DNA of 64,000 nt, from positions 424,357,890 to 424,421,889 of the forward strand of contig NC_133658.1 of NCBI RefSeq assembly GCF_037893015.1, written 5' to 3'. The notes under the pieces were generated by a model, which saw only the letters and a program-made list of their open reading frames with translations, was not told where the DNA came from and did not search any database. Both the position numbers and the translations under genes were made by a program. Positions within the stretch are counted from its first letter, which is position 1; every line of letters begins with the position of its first letter. Shown one piece after another: positions 52,130 through 63,839 of the stretch. Origin of the DNA: Macrotis lagotis (taxonomy: Eukaryota > Chordata > Mammalia > Peramelemorphia > Peramelidae).

Positions 52130-53500
52130 ATGCCCTCTGACTCTAAATTCAACACCTTTCCCCCTATTCCAAGTTTCTTCTCATCAATATATTAATTGTT
52201 CTTTTCTTTGCCAAAGTTAATCCCTCTATATTTATCCTCATTTTCTCTAGCAGATTGTCCTATCAACCCTACATTTTTTTCAATCTTTAAAATCTCCTTG
52301 TTCCTTACAAACATGTCCATGTCTATTCCATCCTTAAAAATCACTCCCTTTGTCCCTCCATCCTTGTTAGTTCTTGTCCTGTATCTGTTCTTCCCTTAGC
52401 TAAATTCTTTGAAAAAAATCTGTCTAAACCCAGTGCTTTCACTTCCTCTTCTCTCACTCTATTATAAACTCTCTGAAGTCTGCCTTCTGAATTCATCATT
52501 CAGTTTGAAACTGCTCTCTTCAAAGAAACTAAAGATCTTTGAATTATCAAATCTAATGGTGTTTTCTCAATTCTCATCCCCCTTTGAAATTTCTGCATCA
52601 TTTGATGATGCTGTCCAGGCTTTCCTCCTGGGTTTTCCTGATACTGTCCTGGATCTCCTCACTGTCTGACCCATTCTTACCAAATCTCCTTCACTGGATC
52701 ATCATACATGTCACTCCTAGTTATTTTTGAGTGTCCCTCAAGGTTCTGTCCTAGACCTTCTCTCTTTTCTCTCCCTCTTTTCTTATTTGGGGACCTCATG
52801 AGCTTCTATTGTTTAATTATCATCTCTAAGTAGACAATTTCCAGATCTGTATAGCTAGTGTAATCTCTCTCTGAAGATTCAGTTCTGTATCACCAATTAC
52901 CTTTTGGGCATTTCAGATAGAATATCTCAGAGGCATTTTAAATTCAACATGCCCCAAATATTGCTCATTAACTTCCTTCTCAAAACTATCCCTCTTCTAA
53001 ACTTTCCTATTTTTTGATGAAGACACCACCATTTTCCCAGTCAGCCAGGTTTGCTACCTCATTATCCTTCCTAGCTCATCACTCTCTTTCCCTTCACATT
53101 TTCAATCAGGTACCAAATTCTGTTATTTGGCATCTGTCATTCACATCCCCTTATTCTCACTCACATAGCCAACTACTTTAGGTTTAGGGCCCTCATTCTG
53201 TATTATTACAATGTGCAATAGTACACTCCTGTATTATTACAGAGGCCCCTTTTTGTCTTCCTACCCCAACTCTCTCAGTCTAATACAGCTTCTATATAGT
53301 TACCAAAGTCCTAGGCTCAATAAACTCTACTGATTGCCTATAGCTTCCAGGATTAAGTATTCTGGCATTAAAACTCTTTAAATGGCTCCACTATTCTTTC
53401 TTGACATCAAATTTTACTCATTTTTCAGAACTACTTAGCCCAACTAAACTAGCCACATGATACTCTTATCTCTTGTCTCTGGGCCTTAGTGATGGGTATC
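52130..53500 (+). mobile_element. L2-like LINE, sense, decayed
   Basis: A long 3' portion with the traces GAGTGTCCCTCAAGGTTCTG (the RT 'VPQGSVLG' region), TTTAAATTCAACATGCCCCA and CTCAATAAACTCTACTGATT in order. There are many stops in every frame. Confidence 0.65.
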
Positions 53501-54479
53501 CTATTTGCTTGAACTGTTTTCACATTTAATGGAACATTTTATAATATTGGTCAAAGGTAGGGAGGCCTTTAAAAATGCTTAAATTTGTCCTTCACTAAAT
53601 TATAAACTACCCTTGTTCTTGGCATTTTTTCACTGTTTGGTACAAAACTGCTTTATAAGAACCCAGAATCACTTCCAAATTGTACCACAGACTTCAAATA
53701 AGACTTCATGGATATATAATCATTGTTTCATGTAACTGTTGTTGGGTTTCTCTCTCAGGACTCTTCATAACCCTGTCTGAGGTTTTCTTGATAATGGAGG
53801 GTTTGCTATTTTCTTTTCTAGCTCATTTTTTTAACATTTCACATTTGATCACAGAGGTGAGTACCTGGAGACAATGTATATGAAGAATAAAACAGTATGA
53901 TAGTATGAGATTATGAAAGAATAACATTTAACATTAAAAATGTTTAACATTTAACATTAAATGTCAATATTTAAATTTTTTTTTAACATTTAACATTGTA
54001 ACATTTAACATTTGAGCAAACTGGCAAACAAGCGACTCACCCAAGATCACATAGCTTAGTAAGTGTCTAAGGTCACATTTGAACTCAGTTCCTCCTGACT
54101 AAAGGCCCAGCACTGTACCACCTAGTTGCCCACATAATTGCTGCTTTATAAAATTTTTTAAACAGTACTACAAAACATGAGCTATTAGTGTTCCAATTTG
54201 GATCTATGGTCTTATCTCCATGGCTAATCTTTTCAAGGATGCAGATCATAGCTTCTTCTTGCCTGATTATCCCATGTGATTCTAGTCCAGGACCCTTAAA
54301 TCTATTAAGAAGCAGTTATCCAAGGTAATTAATATTTTCTCTTGATATTGTGTGGATATCAGTGTAGCAAGTGGATTGTCCTTTAGTTATCTTTCTCTTA
54401 GTATCTTTAGAGGAAGAACAAGAGATATGAAGATGTATAATACTAATAAAAGAAAAACTAATCTTAATTTACTCTTTAG

Positions 54480-54553
54480 GTATTCCTGATGTCTTCCCAG
54501 TACAAAAAGGATCCTCTAATCTACTCTAACATACAGAATTTGTTTGGCGAAAG
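54480..54553 (+). CDS. CYP46A1: P450 exon 4
   Basis: The acceptor is TTTACTCTTTAG and the donor is AG/GTAAAA. It encodes VFLMSSQYKKDPLIYSNIQN then LFGE, plus two bases of Arg. Human has [25 protein letters not shown]. This is B-helix to B-C loop, which lines the substrate entry. Only about half the residues match human. Confidence 0.87.
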
Positions 54554-55206
54554 GTAAAAGATATTATAACAAAATATTTTGGAGATGAGTAGAAAAGACT
54601 AATGGATTCAGTCATTCCCAGGGTACTCATTCCTAAGATCCAATGAATTCAATTAAGTACACAATTAAATACAGAAGCTTTTATGTCTACTGGGTTCAGA
54701 AGATACATCACTGAACAAGAAAACAACCCCCTGCTTTTGAAAAATTTAAACCAAAATAGACTATTCTACAAGTTAAATTTAGATTAAAATGTCAAAGAGA
54801 GATTGAGTAGTTTAACAGACTGAAGAAGGAAATAATTCCTTTTAGTTGGGGGAATTTGGGAAGGATTTATGAAAGATGGTATCAAAAATGAGTCTTGAAG
54901 AAAAAGACTCATAATACCAACACTGATACTAGCTGACATTTATAGTGCTTTAAGTTTTATAAAATATAATATACACATGATCTCATTTGATCTTTTGAAA
55001 AACCCTGTAAGGTAGATAACTGCAGGTGTGTTAACATCCCCATTTATAGATAAGGAAACAGGTTCAGAGCAGTTAAATGACTTTCTCTTGACTCTACAAC
55101 TGTTAAATTGAAGAGGCAAATTTGAACCCGGGTGAATCCTAACTCTAAATCTAGGAAAATAAATTCATTACAGCAAGATGGACTTAAGAATGAATGTTGG
55201 ATAGAA

Positions 55207-55384
55207 GCTGCCATTCTAGGGGCGGCTAGGTGGTGTAGTGGATAAAGCACTGGCCCTGGAGTCAGGAGTACCTGGGTTCAAATCCAGCCTTGAACACTTA
55301 ATAATTACCTAGCTGTGTGGCCTTGGGCAAGCCACTTAACCCCAGTTGTCTTGCAAAAACCTAAAAACAACGCTGCCATTCTAG
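55207..55384 (+). mobile_element. WSINE1-type SINE
   Basis: The body is 55220-55371, flanked by GCTGCCATTCTAG at 55207-55219 and 55372-55384. A clean young copy in sense orientation to the P450. Confidence 0.93.
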
Positions 55385-56040
55385 ATATAGGGTATGCTTT
55401 GAGAAATTAGAAATAATTATCTCTAGTATTTAAATAATGCTTTAAATGTTTGCAAAGTACTACAAGTATTATTTACTTTGATCTTCACAATAGCCTTGGG
55501 ATCCAGAATACTTTTATTATCTCCCTATTACAGATGAGAAAACTGAGGTAGATAGAGATTAAGGGACTTATAAAAACTCACATAGTTGTTAAGTGTGTCT
55601 GAGGTAGGATTTGAACTCAGGATTTCCCGATTCTTGGTCTTGTGCTCTGTCCACTGCACTACCTAGATTCTGTCAGTGAAACCGAGGATCATTTAGTCAC
55701 CCCCTTTGGAAGGTATAATGAGGCTGGAAAAGTATCTCAAGGCTTGATGGTAGAATACCTTAAAGTCCAACTTAAATGGTTCTCCCTTTTTTTCTGAGAA
55801 ATAGTTGGGTGCCACTTAAGAATCTTAAGAAGAGTAATAGCATGATCAAATTTGTGCCTTAAGAAAATTAATTGATAGTAAATGCAAAATGGATTAAACA
55901 GTGGACAAGGAAGGCAGGGTGATCAGTTAAGAGATTGTTTTATTATCCCAGGTGAGACATAATGAGGACTTGAACTAGAGTGGTGACAGTAGGAATAAAT
56001 AGATGACTGGGCAAATGTCTGTTTAAAGATTTACTATATC

Positions 56041-56137
56041 TACAGGGTATCCTAAATGTCTTGATGTAGCTTTAAGCTATTAAAACTATTTAATCAATTA
56101 ATGCTTGAAGTTGTACTAAGACTTTTGGAACACCCTA
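56041..56137. mobile_element. Mariner-like MITE
   Basis: A palindromic unit of about 95 bp. It begins TACAGGGTATCCTAAATGTC and ends GACTTTTGGAACACCCTA. The two ends are imperfect inverted repeats of roughly 35 bp (AGGGTGTTCCAAAAGTCTTA type), and a TA lies at each edge, the Tc1/mariner target. The centre contains AAGCTATTAAAACT. There is no coding capacity. Confidence 0.7.
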
Positions 56138-56138
56138 T

Positions 56139-56201
56139 GGAGATTGTACCAATAAAGTCAATGAAATTTCCCATTTAATTATATGTGGGCAGTGAGAGGA
56201 A
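56139..56201 (+). repeat. Source of a 63-bp templated insertion
   Basis: GGAGATTGTACCAATAAAGT through GGGCAGTGAGAGGAA is repeated at 57887-57949 with one mismatch. Here its flanks continue into older repeat-like sequence, so this is taken as the original copy. Confidence 0.85.
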
Positions 56202-56764
56202 AGAGGCCAAGGTAATTCCAGAATTTTTTGTCTGAATGACTGAATTTTGGTGGTGCAATCACTAGGAATAAAGAAGTTAGAAAGAGTCAGCAGAATTTAA
56301 TGGAAAGCTAATTATTCTGTTTTGGGCTTTGTTGGAGTTTAAGATACCTAGGGGACATCTAGTTTGAGATGTTTTATAAGAAGTTGTACATTTTCTTTTG
56401 TAAAAGGGAAATAATAATAATAATAATACTTGAAATGATCAAATAAGGTAATGCAGAAGCAATCTGTAAATTTATACAAGTGTTATGAGTGTAATGCTTG
56501 ATGAATGGATAGCTTTTTTTCCAATACTTGTTAAAAAACTTCCTAAAATTGTCCTGTGCTCTTCTTCACTGTCTTGGAAAGGATAATATAATGAGCACAA
56601 TTTAATTTTCTTTGGTAATTTTAGAATTTGGAGTTCCTTCATATAATTGCTGGGAACATCATTCCTCCTTTTGAGGGACTAGAGGTATCAGAGATTAATA
56701 TGAATATACACTACACCCAGCACATCATTTGTATGAGCAGAATTTATTGTTGTTTTGCTGAATT

Positions 56765-56898
56765 TTTAGTTTTTGCAAGGCAATGGGGTTAAGTGACTTG
56801 ACTAAGGTCACACAGCTAGGTAATTATTAAATGTTTGATGCCAGATTTGAACTCAAGTCCTCCTGACTCTAGGGTCATCTGTGCCATCTAACTGCCCC
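56765..56898 (-). mobile_element. WSINE1-type SINE, antisense, shortened
   Basis: From TTAGTTTTTGCAAGGCAATG to GCCATCTAACTGCCCC. It has a deletion in the head part and no clear duplication. Confidence 0.8.
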
Positions 56899-56929
56899 AT
56901 TCTTAATGTTTAGACCTGGAAAGTTATGA

Positions 56930-56933
<4 letters not shown>

Positions 56934-56961
<28 letters not shown>
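56934..56961 (+). repeat. (GA)n microsatellite
   Basis: About 14 uninterrupted GA units. Confidence 0.95.
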
Positions 56962-56965
<4 letters not shown>

Positions 56966-57369
56966 AACAGTGTGGTATGGTAGGAAGAGAACTGGACTTG
57001 AATACTTCCTGACTGAAGTCTTGGGCATAAACTTTTCTACCCATGTTTCTGTTAACTGTATCTTAGTCTCCTCATCTGTAAAAGATGAATAATATTTGTA
57101 CAACCTATTTCACAGTGTGATTGCCAACATTTTTGTATGCTGCTCACAGTGGTGTTGAACCTATTTAGCTCACATTATGGGTCATAGTTGCATACAGAAT
57201 TCAATACCCATACCACCAAAAAATGCAACAAATGTGTCTTGGGTCTGGGCTGCTTCAGGGCTGCACTGCCACTGTCGCATGAATAGGTTCCAAGGGCTGT
57301 TGCCAACCTGCCACAAGTTAGACACACCATGGAAATGTGAACATCTTTTTGTTGTTATTATCATTATAA

Positions 57370-57585
57370 TGTAGATAGTGGCACAATGGATACCTGAAAT
57401 CAGGAACACTCATCTTTCTGAAATCAAATCCAGTCTCAGACCCTTACTATATGTGTGACCTTGGGCCAGACATTTAATTCCTATTTTTGTCTCAGTTTCC
57501 TCACCTTTAAAATGAGCTGGAGAAGGAAATGGCAAACCATTCTAGTATTTTTTGCCAAGAAAAGCCCAGTTATATTGGACATGAA
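57370..57585 (+). mobile_element. MAR1-type CORE-SINE
   Basis: CAGACCCTTACTATATGTGT, CTCAGTTTCCTCACCTTTAA and ATGAGCTGGAGAAGGAAATG occur in MAR1 order. The tail ends near TTGGACATGAATG. Confidence 0.75.
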
Positions 57586-57857
57586 TGAATAATAACAGTA
57601 GACATCCAGTGACATACTCCTCCAATACTTCTTTGGGGATAGAATTGACCTCTCTAAGCCTTTTCCAATAAAGCCAAGTTCTGTCAGCTCTTGCAAATCC
57701 AGAAAGGCTTTGAATTTGGACCCAGTTGTGGGACATATATCTGTTGTCTGAGGACAGACCTGATATTTATAAATTGGCCACTAGGGGATTATTTTTTGGG
57801 GGGAAGGGAGGTGTAGAAGAGGGTTTGGACCATAGCAGCTCATCAAGATTATATATT

Positions 57858-58160
57858 GTGGGAATGTGAATAGAATTCTATACATTGGAGATTGTACCAA
57901 TAAAGTCAGTGAAATTTCCCATTTAATTATATGTGGGCAGTGAGAGGAATAGAATTTTCTGTTCTTATGAGTAACTGGGAAATTTCTGAAGGAAAAAGAG
58001 CTCTAACAATTAGTAGGAATGGGGACTGGGGGGGGGGGCAGGGAACATGAAAGGTTTTACCTAACAAGAAATGTTAGCAAAGATCCAAAAATGGAAACTT
58101 CCAGAGCAGCTAATTTGTCTTATCAGTCCTGTTTGCCTGCAAGGTGTCCTGTGCAATTGT
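57858..58160 (+). repeat. Left arm of inverted repeat flanking exon 5
   Basis: This arm matches the reverse complement of 59927-60164 at about 94% over roughly 205 bases from 57950 on, plus 25 bases before the break. It is interrupted at 57887-57949 by the copied 63-bp segment. A G-run at 58029-58038 varies between arms. Exon 5 starts 81 bases after the arm ends. Confidence 0.92.
57887..57949 (+). repeat. 63-bp templated insertion inside the left arm
   Basis: A copy of 56139-56201 in direct orientation with one substitution (AGTCAGTG for AGTCAATG). The right arm lacks it, so it was inserted after or during formation of the inverted duplication. Confidence 0.9.
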
Positions 58161-58191
58161 GACCTATATGTTCTGAATATGATCTATATGA

Positions 58192-58329
<138 letters not shown>

Positions 58330-58559
58330 TGAGTGGATAGTAGAAGGTGGTATAGTAAATTACATATGTGTGTGAATGTGTGTGTATGTGTATTGAGGCC
58401 ACAGAAGTATGAGATCAGAGTAGCTGGAATTGTGATAACTACATGTTTCTAATTTGCCCTAAAATGATCTCTTTTCTTTGCTTGTGGCAGTTGTGGAGAT
58501 ATAACAATTTCCTATTGTAGAGAATAATTGATATGCTGGGTAGGAAGCAGAGAGGATGA

Positions 58560-58990
58560 ATGGGATTGTGAGAAATGCATCAGGTCAGGTAAAGACAAGC
58601 AAGTTTTTCTTTTAATTAATGTTGAGGGCTACTCAGGTAAGTCTGGGTGAAAGGTCAGTTTATGAGTAAAAGCCTAGGCTTAGGCTACCCTTGAGCTGAA
58701 GGCTCTCCATGTAATTCTGCTGTGATAACATAACTGCATCATCCATGACCTCATTTCTGTGATAACCTTGTACCTTAACTTCTTGACCTGGATTACATCC
58801 TGCTAGGTTATTTCCTGTGCTAGTTTGAAAACATCATTGTTTTATCTTATATGCTAATTTTGTGATTTTTCTGCTATAAAGAAATGTCTGATACTGCCAA
58901 TAAATGGCTCTGCTAGTTGTCCTTCTAGTATCCCCACCTGTATGTGTATTTCATTTCTCTCTTGAGGTAAACTAATCCCCCTGTTGGTCA
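58560..58990 (+). mobile_element. ERV LTR fossil, sense
   Basis: It has a TATAAA box at 58875-58880, AATAAA at 58899-58904 and a U5-like tail ending CTGTTGGTCA at 58990. It shares ordered sequence with the minus-strand LTR at 61269 and with the 3' end of the half-LINE at 19340, so one LTR family occurs three times here. It appears to be a solo LTR; its 5' edge is approximate. Its poly(A) signal lies in sense within the P450 intron. Confidence 0.7.
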
Positions 58991-59469
58991 GGGGTGGGGT
59001 GGGAGTAGGGCTATTAAATTAATAACATTTATTTGGGAGCCAGAATGGCATGGTAGAAAGAGCACAAGACCTGATTTTGATTGCCATGTCTGACACTAAT
59101 GGTTTGATCCTGGGAATATAATTTCCCCTGCTTTAGGTTCTGTTTCCTTCCCTGACAAATAGGGGTTGGATTGTGTTTTTTGCCAAGGTCCCTATTGGCT
59201 CTGAGATTCTATGATTCTGAGTGTCTACTATGTAATGGATGGTATGGAGAAAACTAAGAGATACAGTTTCTTTGAGGAGATGGAACAAAGATAACTAATG
59301 ATGGACTTCCTATTAGTGTCTTTCACCCCCCCCCCCCAAAATGGCTGTTCCACATTACTCTGTCTTGGACTATATTCTAGCTTCATATCCTTTTTTTGGT
59401 GTTTTTGGAGCCACAGGTTCAGTTATCATTTCATTGCAGATGACCTTGAAATCTGAATACATAGGTCAA

Positions 59470-59471
<2 letters not shown>

Positions 59472-59518
<47 letters not shown>
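59472..59518 (+). repeat. (CT)n microsatellite
   Basis: About 23 uninterrupted CT units. Confidence 0.96.
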
Positions 59519-59520
<2 letters not shown>

Positions 59521-59549
59521 CTAGAATTCCAGTCCCTCTTTGGTCAAAC

Positions 59550-59880
59550 TCAGTAAATCAAAATGGAAGTTATTATCTTCTCTTTGCTTCCAAATATGTC
59601 TTTACTCCAAAGTTTGCAATTTCTGATGAGATACCACTATATTGCCCTTCACTCTTCCTTCTCTCCCTGATCTCCAATATTTAATTCTGTCTCCATAATA
59701 TTCCTCATATTCACTCATACCACCACTCCTCTAATTCAAGCCCTTTGGTGTGATATATTACATTAGACTCCTATTTGGTCTCCAAGTCTTTATTATCTCC
59801 TTTTTATTCCATTCTCTGCACAGCTGCCAAAAAATTTTTCATAATTTCATTCACCCATTAACTCCAGGCCTTTTATTCAA
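59550..59880 (+). mobile_element. L2-like LINE fragment, sense
   Basis: CCTATTTGGTCTCCAAGTCT, then CATTCTCTGCACAGCTGCCA, in L2 order. It lies immediately before the right inverted-repeat arm. Confidence 0.55.
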
Positions 59881-59926
59881 TACTTTTTTTGTTGGTGTGT
59901 CTTGAAACCATGAGTTGGGCCAGTGG

Positions 59927-60164
59927 ACAATTGGCCAGGACACCTTGCAGGCAAACAGGACTGATAAGCCAAACTAGCTGCTCTGGAAATTTCCATTTTT
60001 GGATCTTTGCTAACATTTCTTGTTAGGCAAAACCTTTCATGTTCCCTGCCCTCCAGTCCCCATTCCTACTAATTGTTAGAGCACCTTTTCCTCCAGAAAT
60101 TTCCCAGTTACTCATAAGAACAGATAAATTCTACATTATATATAGAATTCTATTCACATTCCCA
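59927..60164 (-). repeat. Right arm of inverted repeat flanking exon 5
   Basis: The reverse complement matches 57858-58160 without the 63-bp insertion. The spacer between arms is about 1.77 kb and contains exon 5 and the LTR fossil. Confidence 0.92.
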
Positions 60165-61268
60165 AAAACATGTTATCTTTATTATATTAAACTCTTTCTA
60201 CTCTCACCCTTTGACTTAGGGCTCCCTGACATCTTCTCCCCACCTATCCCAAGGGAAAAAACCCTAAAAACAAAACAAAATAAAAAACCTCAAAGGGAAA
60301 GCAAAAACAGAGCTTGAAGAGACAAGATCCCTTATTTGCCTTGGACACCTACCCCTCCATTTCCCTGTGCCTTGTTCTATCCACCTGCTGCAGTCTAGTT
60401 CCTTTCCCACCCCCCACCCCCACCCCTCAGTTTTGACCAGCCCTGCAAGTGGCTGGCTGCCCACCTGCTCATTGTGGTCCTGTTCTCACTTCTCTATCCT
60501 TGATGTCCACATGACCTTGAACTATGTGTTGGCCCCCTCCCTTCATAGGTGAGTGGTCCCTTTCCTGCCTCCATGCCTCCCTCCTATTCTCCCTTCCCCT
60601 CATTCCAAATTCCCATTGCTCCTTTTACAGTAGAGGTCTGCTAAAAGGTCCTCTTTAATAAAGCAAAAACTGTTTATATACATACTATATCTTGTAGAAG
60701 ATAAGGATCTTGAAACAGAGAATATAGGTTGTCTTTGTATGATCAACACATGATGCCTTGCACTTAAGTATATGCAGAATTAGAGGACAGAACTGGATAA
60801 AGACTCAGTAAGAGGTAGAGATACTGGGGCAGTAGGAACTCAGAGAAGCAAGTTTTTGGTAAAGTTGATTGATCTGGTCAGGGATGAATTTTCAGGGGAA
60901 GAAAAGTTTGAGTTGGATTTCAAAGAAAGCCAATCAACAAACATTTGTTAAGCCAGGTTCTGCTAAATAGTGGGGATGCAGAGAAAGGTATTGTAACAAT
61001 AATTTAGGGTTAGAATAAAATGACAGAAATATGTTAGATATTGTAAGAAATAAGCACCTTAAAAAAACTCAGAACTACCATTAGTGAAACAAAGAGGATT
61101 CTTTTATTGAAATGTCCTTAAGAACTGGTGTCCAAAATAGAAACGGACACATGTGACACATGAAATCATGGTCTTTTATCTCCTGCCTAGAAACACAAGT
61201 TCCCTCCCAAGTTTCCAGTTGTCTGGGTATTGTCAAAGTCAAAGGCCTATCTGAATGTTGAGTTCCCC
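60165..61268 (+). other. Intron stretch, nothing recognised
   Basis: C-rich patches near 60400-60430 and AT-rich sequence. The string CACTTAAGTATATGCAGAAT and what follows may be an old LINE remnant. No exon or clear mobile element was identified. Confidence 0.35.
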
Positions 61269-61870
61269 TGTCCACCAGGGGTATTAATTCAGCTCAGGAG
61301 AGAAAAAAAAAAACATGCATACACTCAGGTGGGGATGCTAGCAGGACAACTAGCAGTCATCGACAATTCTTTATAGTAGAAGACCACAAAAGTAGCATAT
61401 AAGATAAAACTATGATATTTCTCAAGCTTGCACAGGAAATAATCTGGCTTTTGACAAGCAACTCAGGGTGGAAAACGTTCATGTTTAAAATCCCAAGCAT
61501 GTAAATTTAAACAAGGAGGTTCTGTAGGAAATCTTTTTCTACCTTCAGTACTTCCTACAAATAGAACTCCTAGCATTTCTAAGGTCCTAAATGCTTCCAG
61601 GCTACAAATATTTTGGATGAGTTGAATGATTAGTTTTACTTAATTCAATATATGGTTCAACAGTACACTTTTTGCAAAAACATATAGGTGTCATACTATT
61701 TAAGTCAGAAAAAAATATACCTAACTTCTCAGTATCTCTTCTTTGATATTTCCAACAGTAACTTTGTTTTATCCCAAATAATTTGCAGCTTCCCCTTATC
61801 AAAACAACTTCAGTCATATTTTTCTCTCATAGTATGGTTTTGAATAGAAGTCCAATATTCAGTTCCTTTT
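61269..61870 (-). mobile_element. ERV LTR fossil, antisense, with adjoining internal sequence
   Basis: The + strand edge is TG at 61269 (TGTCCACCAGGGGTATTAAT). On the minus strand TATAAAG, TAGTTGTCCTGCTAGCATCC and a U5-like tail correspond to the LTR at 58560-58990. The LTR part ends somewhere near 61560. The rest is probably proviral internal sequence. The element is broken. Confidence 0.6.
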
Positions 61871-61911
61871 GCGGTCCCCAAATTGTTCATGATTAATGTA
61901 AACATCACAAA

Positions 61912-62160
61912 TTATCCTTTAAGTCCATGTTGTGCTTTCATCTTGCGTGGTCTGTCCTTCCTTCTCCTCTTATGCATTCTCTTTCGATTTCTGAAGTATA
62001 AGTTATTCATTTTCTGTATTATTTGATCCATCTGGTCTGCACGGTCTGATGTTCCTTTCTGGCATCCAGACAATTTCTCCATCTGGGGACAAAACAAAAG
62101 CATACCTTTGACCCCAGGTTGTCCTTTCCATTGTCCATCTTTTGTATCCTTCCACATTAT
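61912..62160 (-). mobile_element. ERV internal fossil, betaretrovirus-like pol end and env start
   Basis: On the minus strand a WKDTKDGQWKG motif resembles the C-terminal domain of class II (beta) retroviral integrases. It is followed by an Arg/Lys-rich stretch like the start of a betaretroviral env or Rec leader. Orientation and position fit the LTR at 61269, suggesting one heavily deleted provirus. The family call is tentative. Confidence 0.5.
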
Positions 62161-63628
62161 TCTGTGATATTCTTAGGGGAATTTGTTGTGTTATCTATGA
62201 TAATTTTTGTAACCAAAGTGTTTTTCAGTCAGGGTTTTATTCTTATCATCCAAAGTCAAATAATTATTTTTTAGGTTTTTGTAAGGTAAATCAAACCAAA
62301 TCTGGAGGCCTTAACTCCTGATGCATATATTCCTCTCATTTTTCCCCCCTACAAAACAAAAACTTTCCTTTCTGCAGTTTCTAACTGAAACACAGTTAAT
62401 ATCAGAATAGAATTTTCAGTTTCCATTCTTTATTCTGAAATCAAACCCTTAGATATTAAGTGAGAACTCACCAAACCAGTACTATTTCATGATGCTAGTA
62501 TTCAGTCTATCTCTGACATGAATAATTTCAAATCTGGGTTCCATTTTCCCAGAAAGTTTACATTACTTATTTTTAAAAAATTATTTTACATATACATGTA
62601 CACACATTATATCATATTTATATAGACAATTCTCAAAAGAATAAAGACTGTATTGAGATTTTAAGGGCTCTGACCTAGCCCTCCTAAATATCAAGAAAAG
62701 TCCAGTGATTTCTTCTCAGTTCTCCAGGCCATGGAGACTAGAGAAGAGATGCTGACAGAAGCAATACATAGACCTCTGCTTTAAAACATTATTATTATCA
62801 TTATCATTATTATGATTATTATTATTACTTTAATAATGATAATTAAGACCAGTCAGAAAATAATTTAAGAACCAATAATAATTTTCTTTAGGTATCTAAT
62901 ATGTATATTAAAATTTTAAATAGTCAACCAGTAAACAAAACTCTGTCAGTCAATCAGATCAGAACTTAAAAAAAAAGGTAGGAAGAGAAAAATAGCGATT
63001 TTCCTCCTCTAACAACAACATGATTTTCAGGAAAATTTGTGGCACTAAACCATGAGTTTTTGGAAAAGAAAAAGATCTAATTTGAAAAGGAAGACTGAAG
63101 AGGAAAGTTGGCCAAATAAGAATACAGAGACACTATTGCTAGACACATTTTTTTTTATTTAAAGAAAGGAAAATGAGAAGGATGCTTGTTAAAAGCTATT
63201 CTGTGAAGTGCTCAGTCCAATGGCCTCTTGCCAATTTTACTGACCACACTCATCATTTCCAGGAACATGAGGAAAAGGGTTTAGAGGGTATTTATTTCTC
63301 TGGTACCCCTTTTAAGAGAGATCAGCATTCTATATCAATTGAAGAACAAAGAAATTTATTCTACCTTTCCAGGTAGTTTAGTCCTTAAATACTGCACCAG
63401 CCTTGACTCTCCCTGGTAGCTTTTACTCCTGTGAATCTGGGCAGAGTTTGCATCTCAGCTTTTGGCCTAGGTCTTAACTCCGACTAGTCCTATACACAGC
63501 TGACAGAGGCTCTCACAACTGCTAAGGGGATGACTATGCTGTAAGTGATAGTTTGAACTTCACAATGGCAACTTGCTCTCTGTGGCTATTTTGTCCAATA
63601 CTCAGGTGCCCATGACTGTGGTTCAGCA
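62161..63628 (-). other. AT-rich stretch, possibly ERV-related
   Basis: A degenerate (ATT)n tract lies at about 62787-62835. No recognised coding motif, though it sits between two retroviral fragments of the same orientation and could be decayed proviral sequence or flank. Confidence 0.3.
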
Positions 63629-63778
63629 TTTTTTTTTAATGTTTGCAAGGCAATGGGGTTAAGTGGCTTGCTCCAGGCCACATAGCTAGGTAATTATTAA
63701 GTGTCTGAGGTCAAATTTGAACTCAGGTACTCCTGACTCCAGGGCCGGTGCTCTATCCACTGCGCCACCTAGCCGCCC
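63629..63778 (-). mobile_element. WSINE1-type SINE, antisense
   Basis: From TTTTTTTTAATGTTTGCAAG to CCACCTAGCCGCCC. It appears to be inserted next to a retroviral fragment. No target-site duplication was established. Confidence 0.88.
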
Positions 63779-63839
63779 AGAGGAAAGTTTTAAAACTTCA
63801 TAAAAGCTATGTAGAAGAACTTTTTCTTTCTTTCTTTCT

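Larger units (their letters stand above)
50992..54479 (+). other. P450 intron 3
   Basis: GT...AG intron. Contents: a (GT)n array (51112-51146), two MAR1-type SINEs (51160-51340 and 51345-51597), a WSINE1 remnant (51890-52033), an L2-like LINE (52130-53500), an ACATTTA-type repeat patch (53925-54018) and an antisense SINE trace near 54020-54135. Confidence 0.75.

Noticed and set aside
61912-62157. Basic 81-codon frame as a host gene
   Set aside because: The integrase-like WKD...GQWKG motif and the Arg/Lys-rich follow-on fit a retroviral fossil next to an LTR of the same orientation.
62725-62765. Candidate P450 exon 6 (GGCCATGGAGACTAGAGAAG)
   Set aside because: It has no match to the expected Met-Glu-Thr-Phe-Asn-Glu-Lys segment, no suitable acceptor and no donor in phase.
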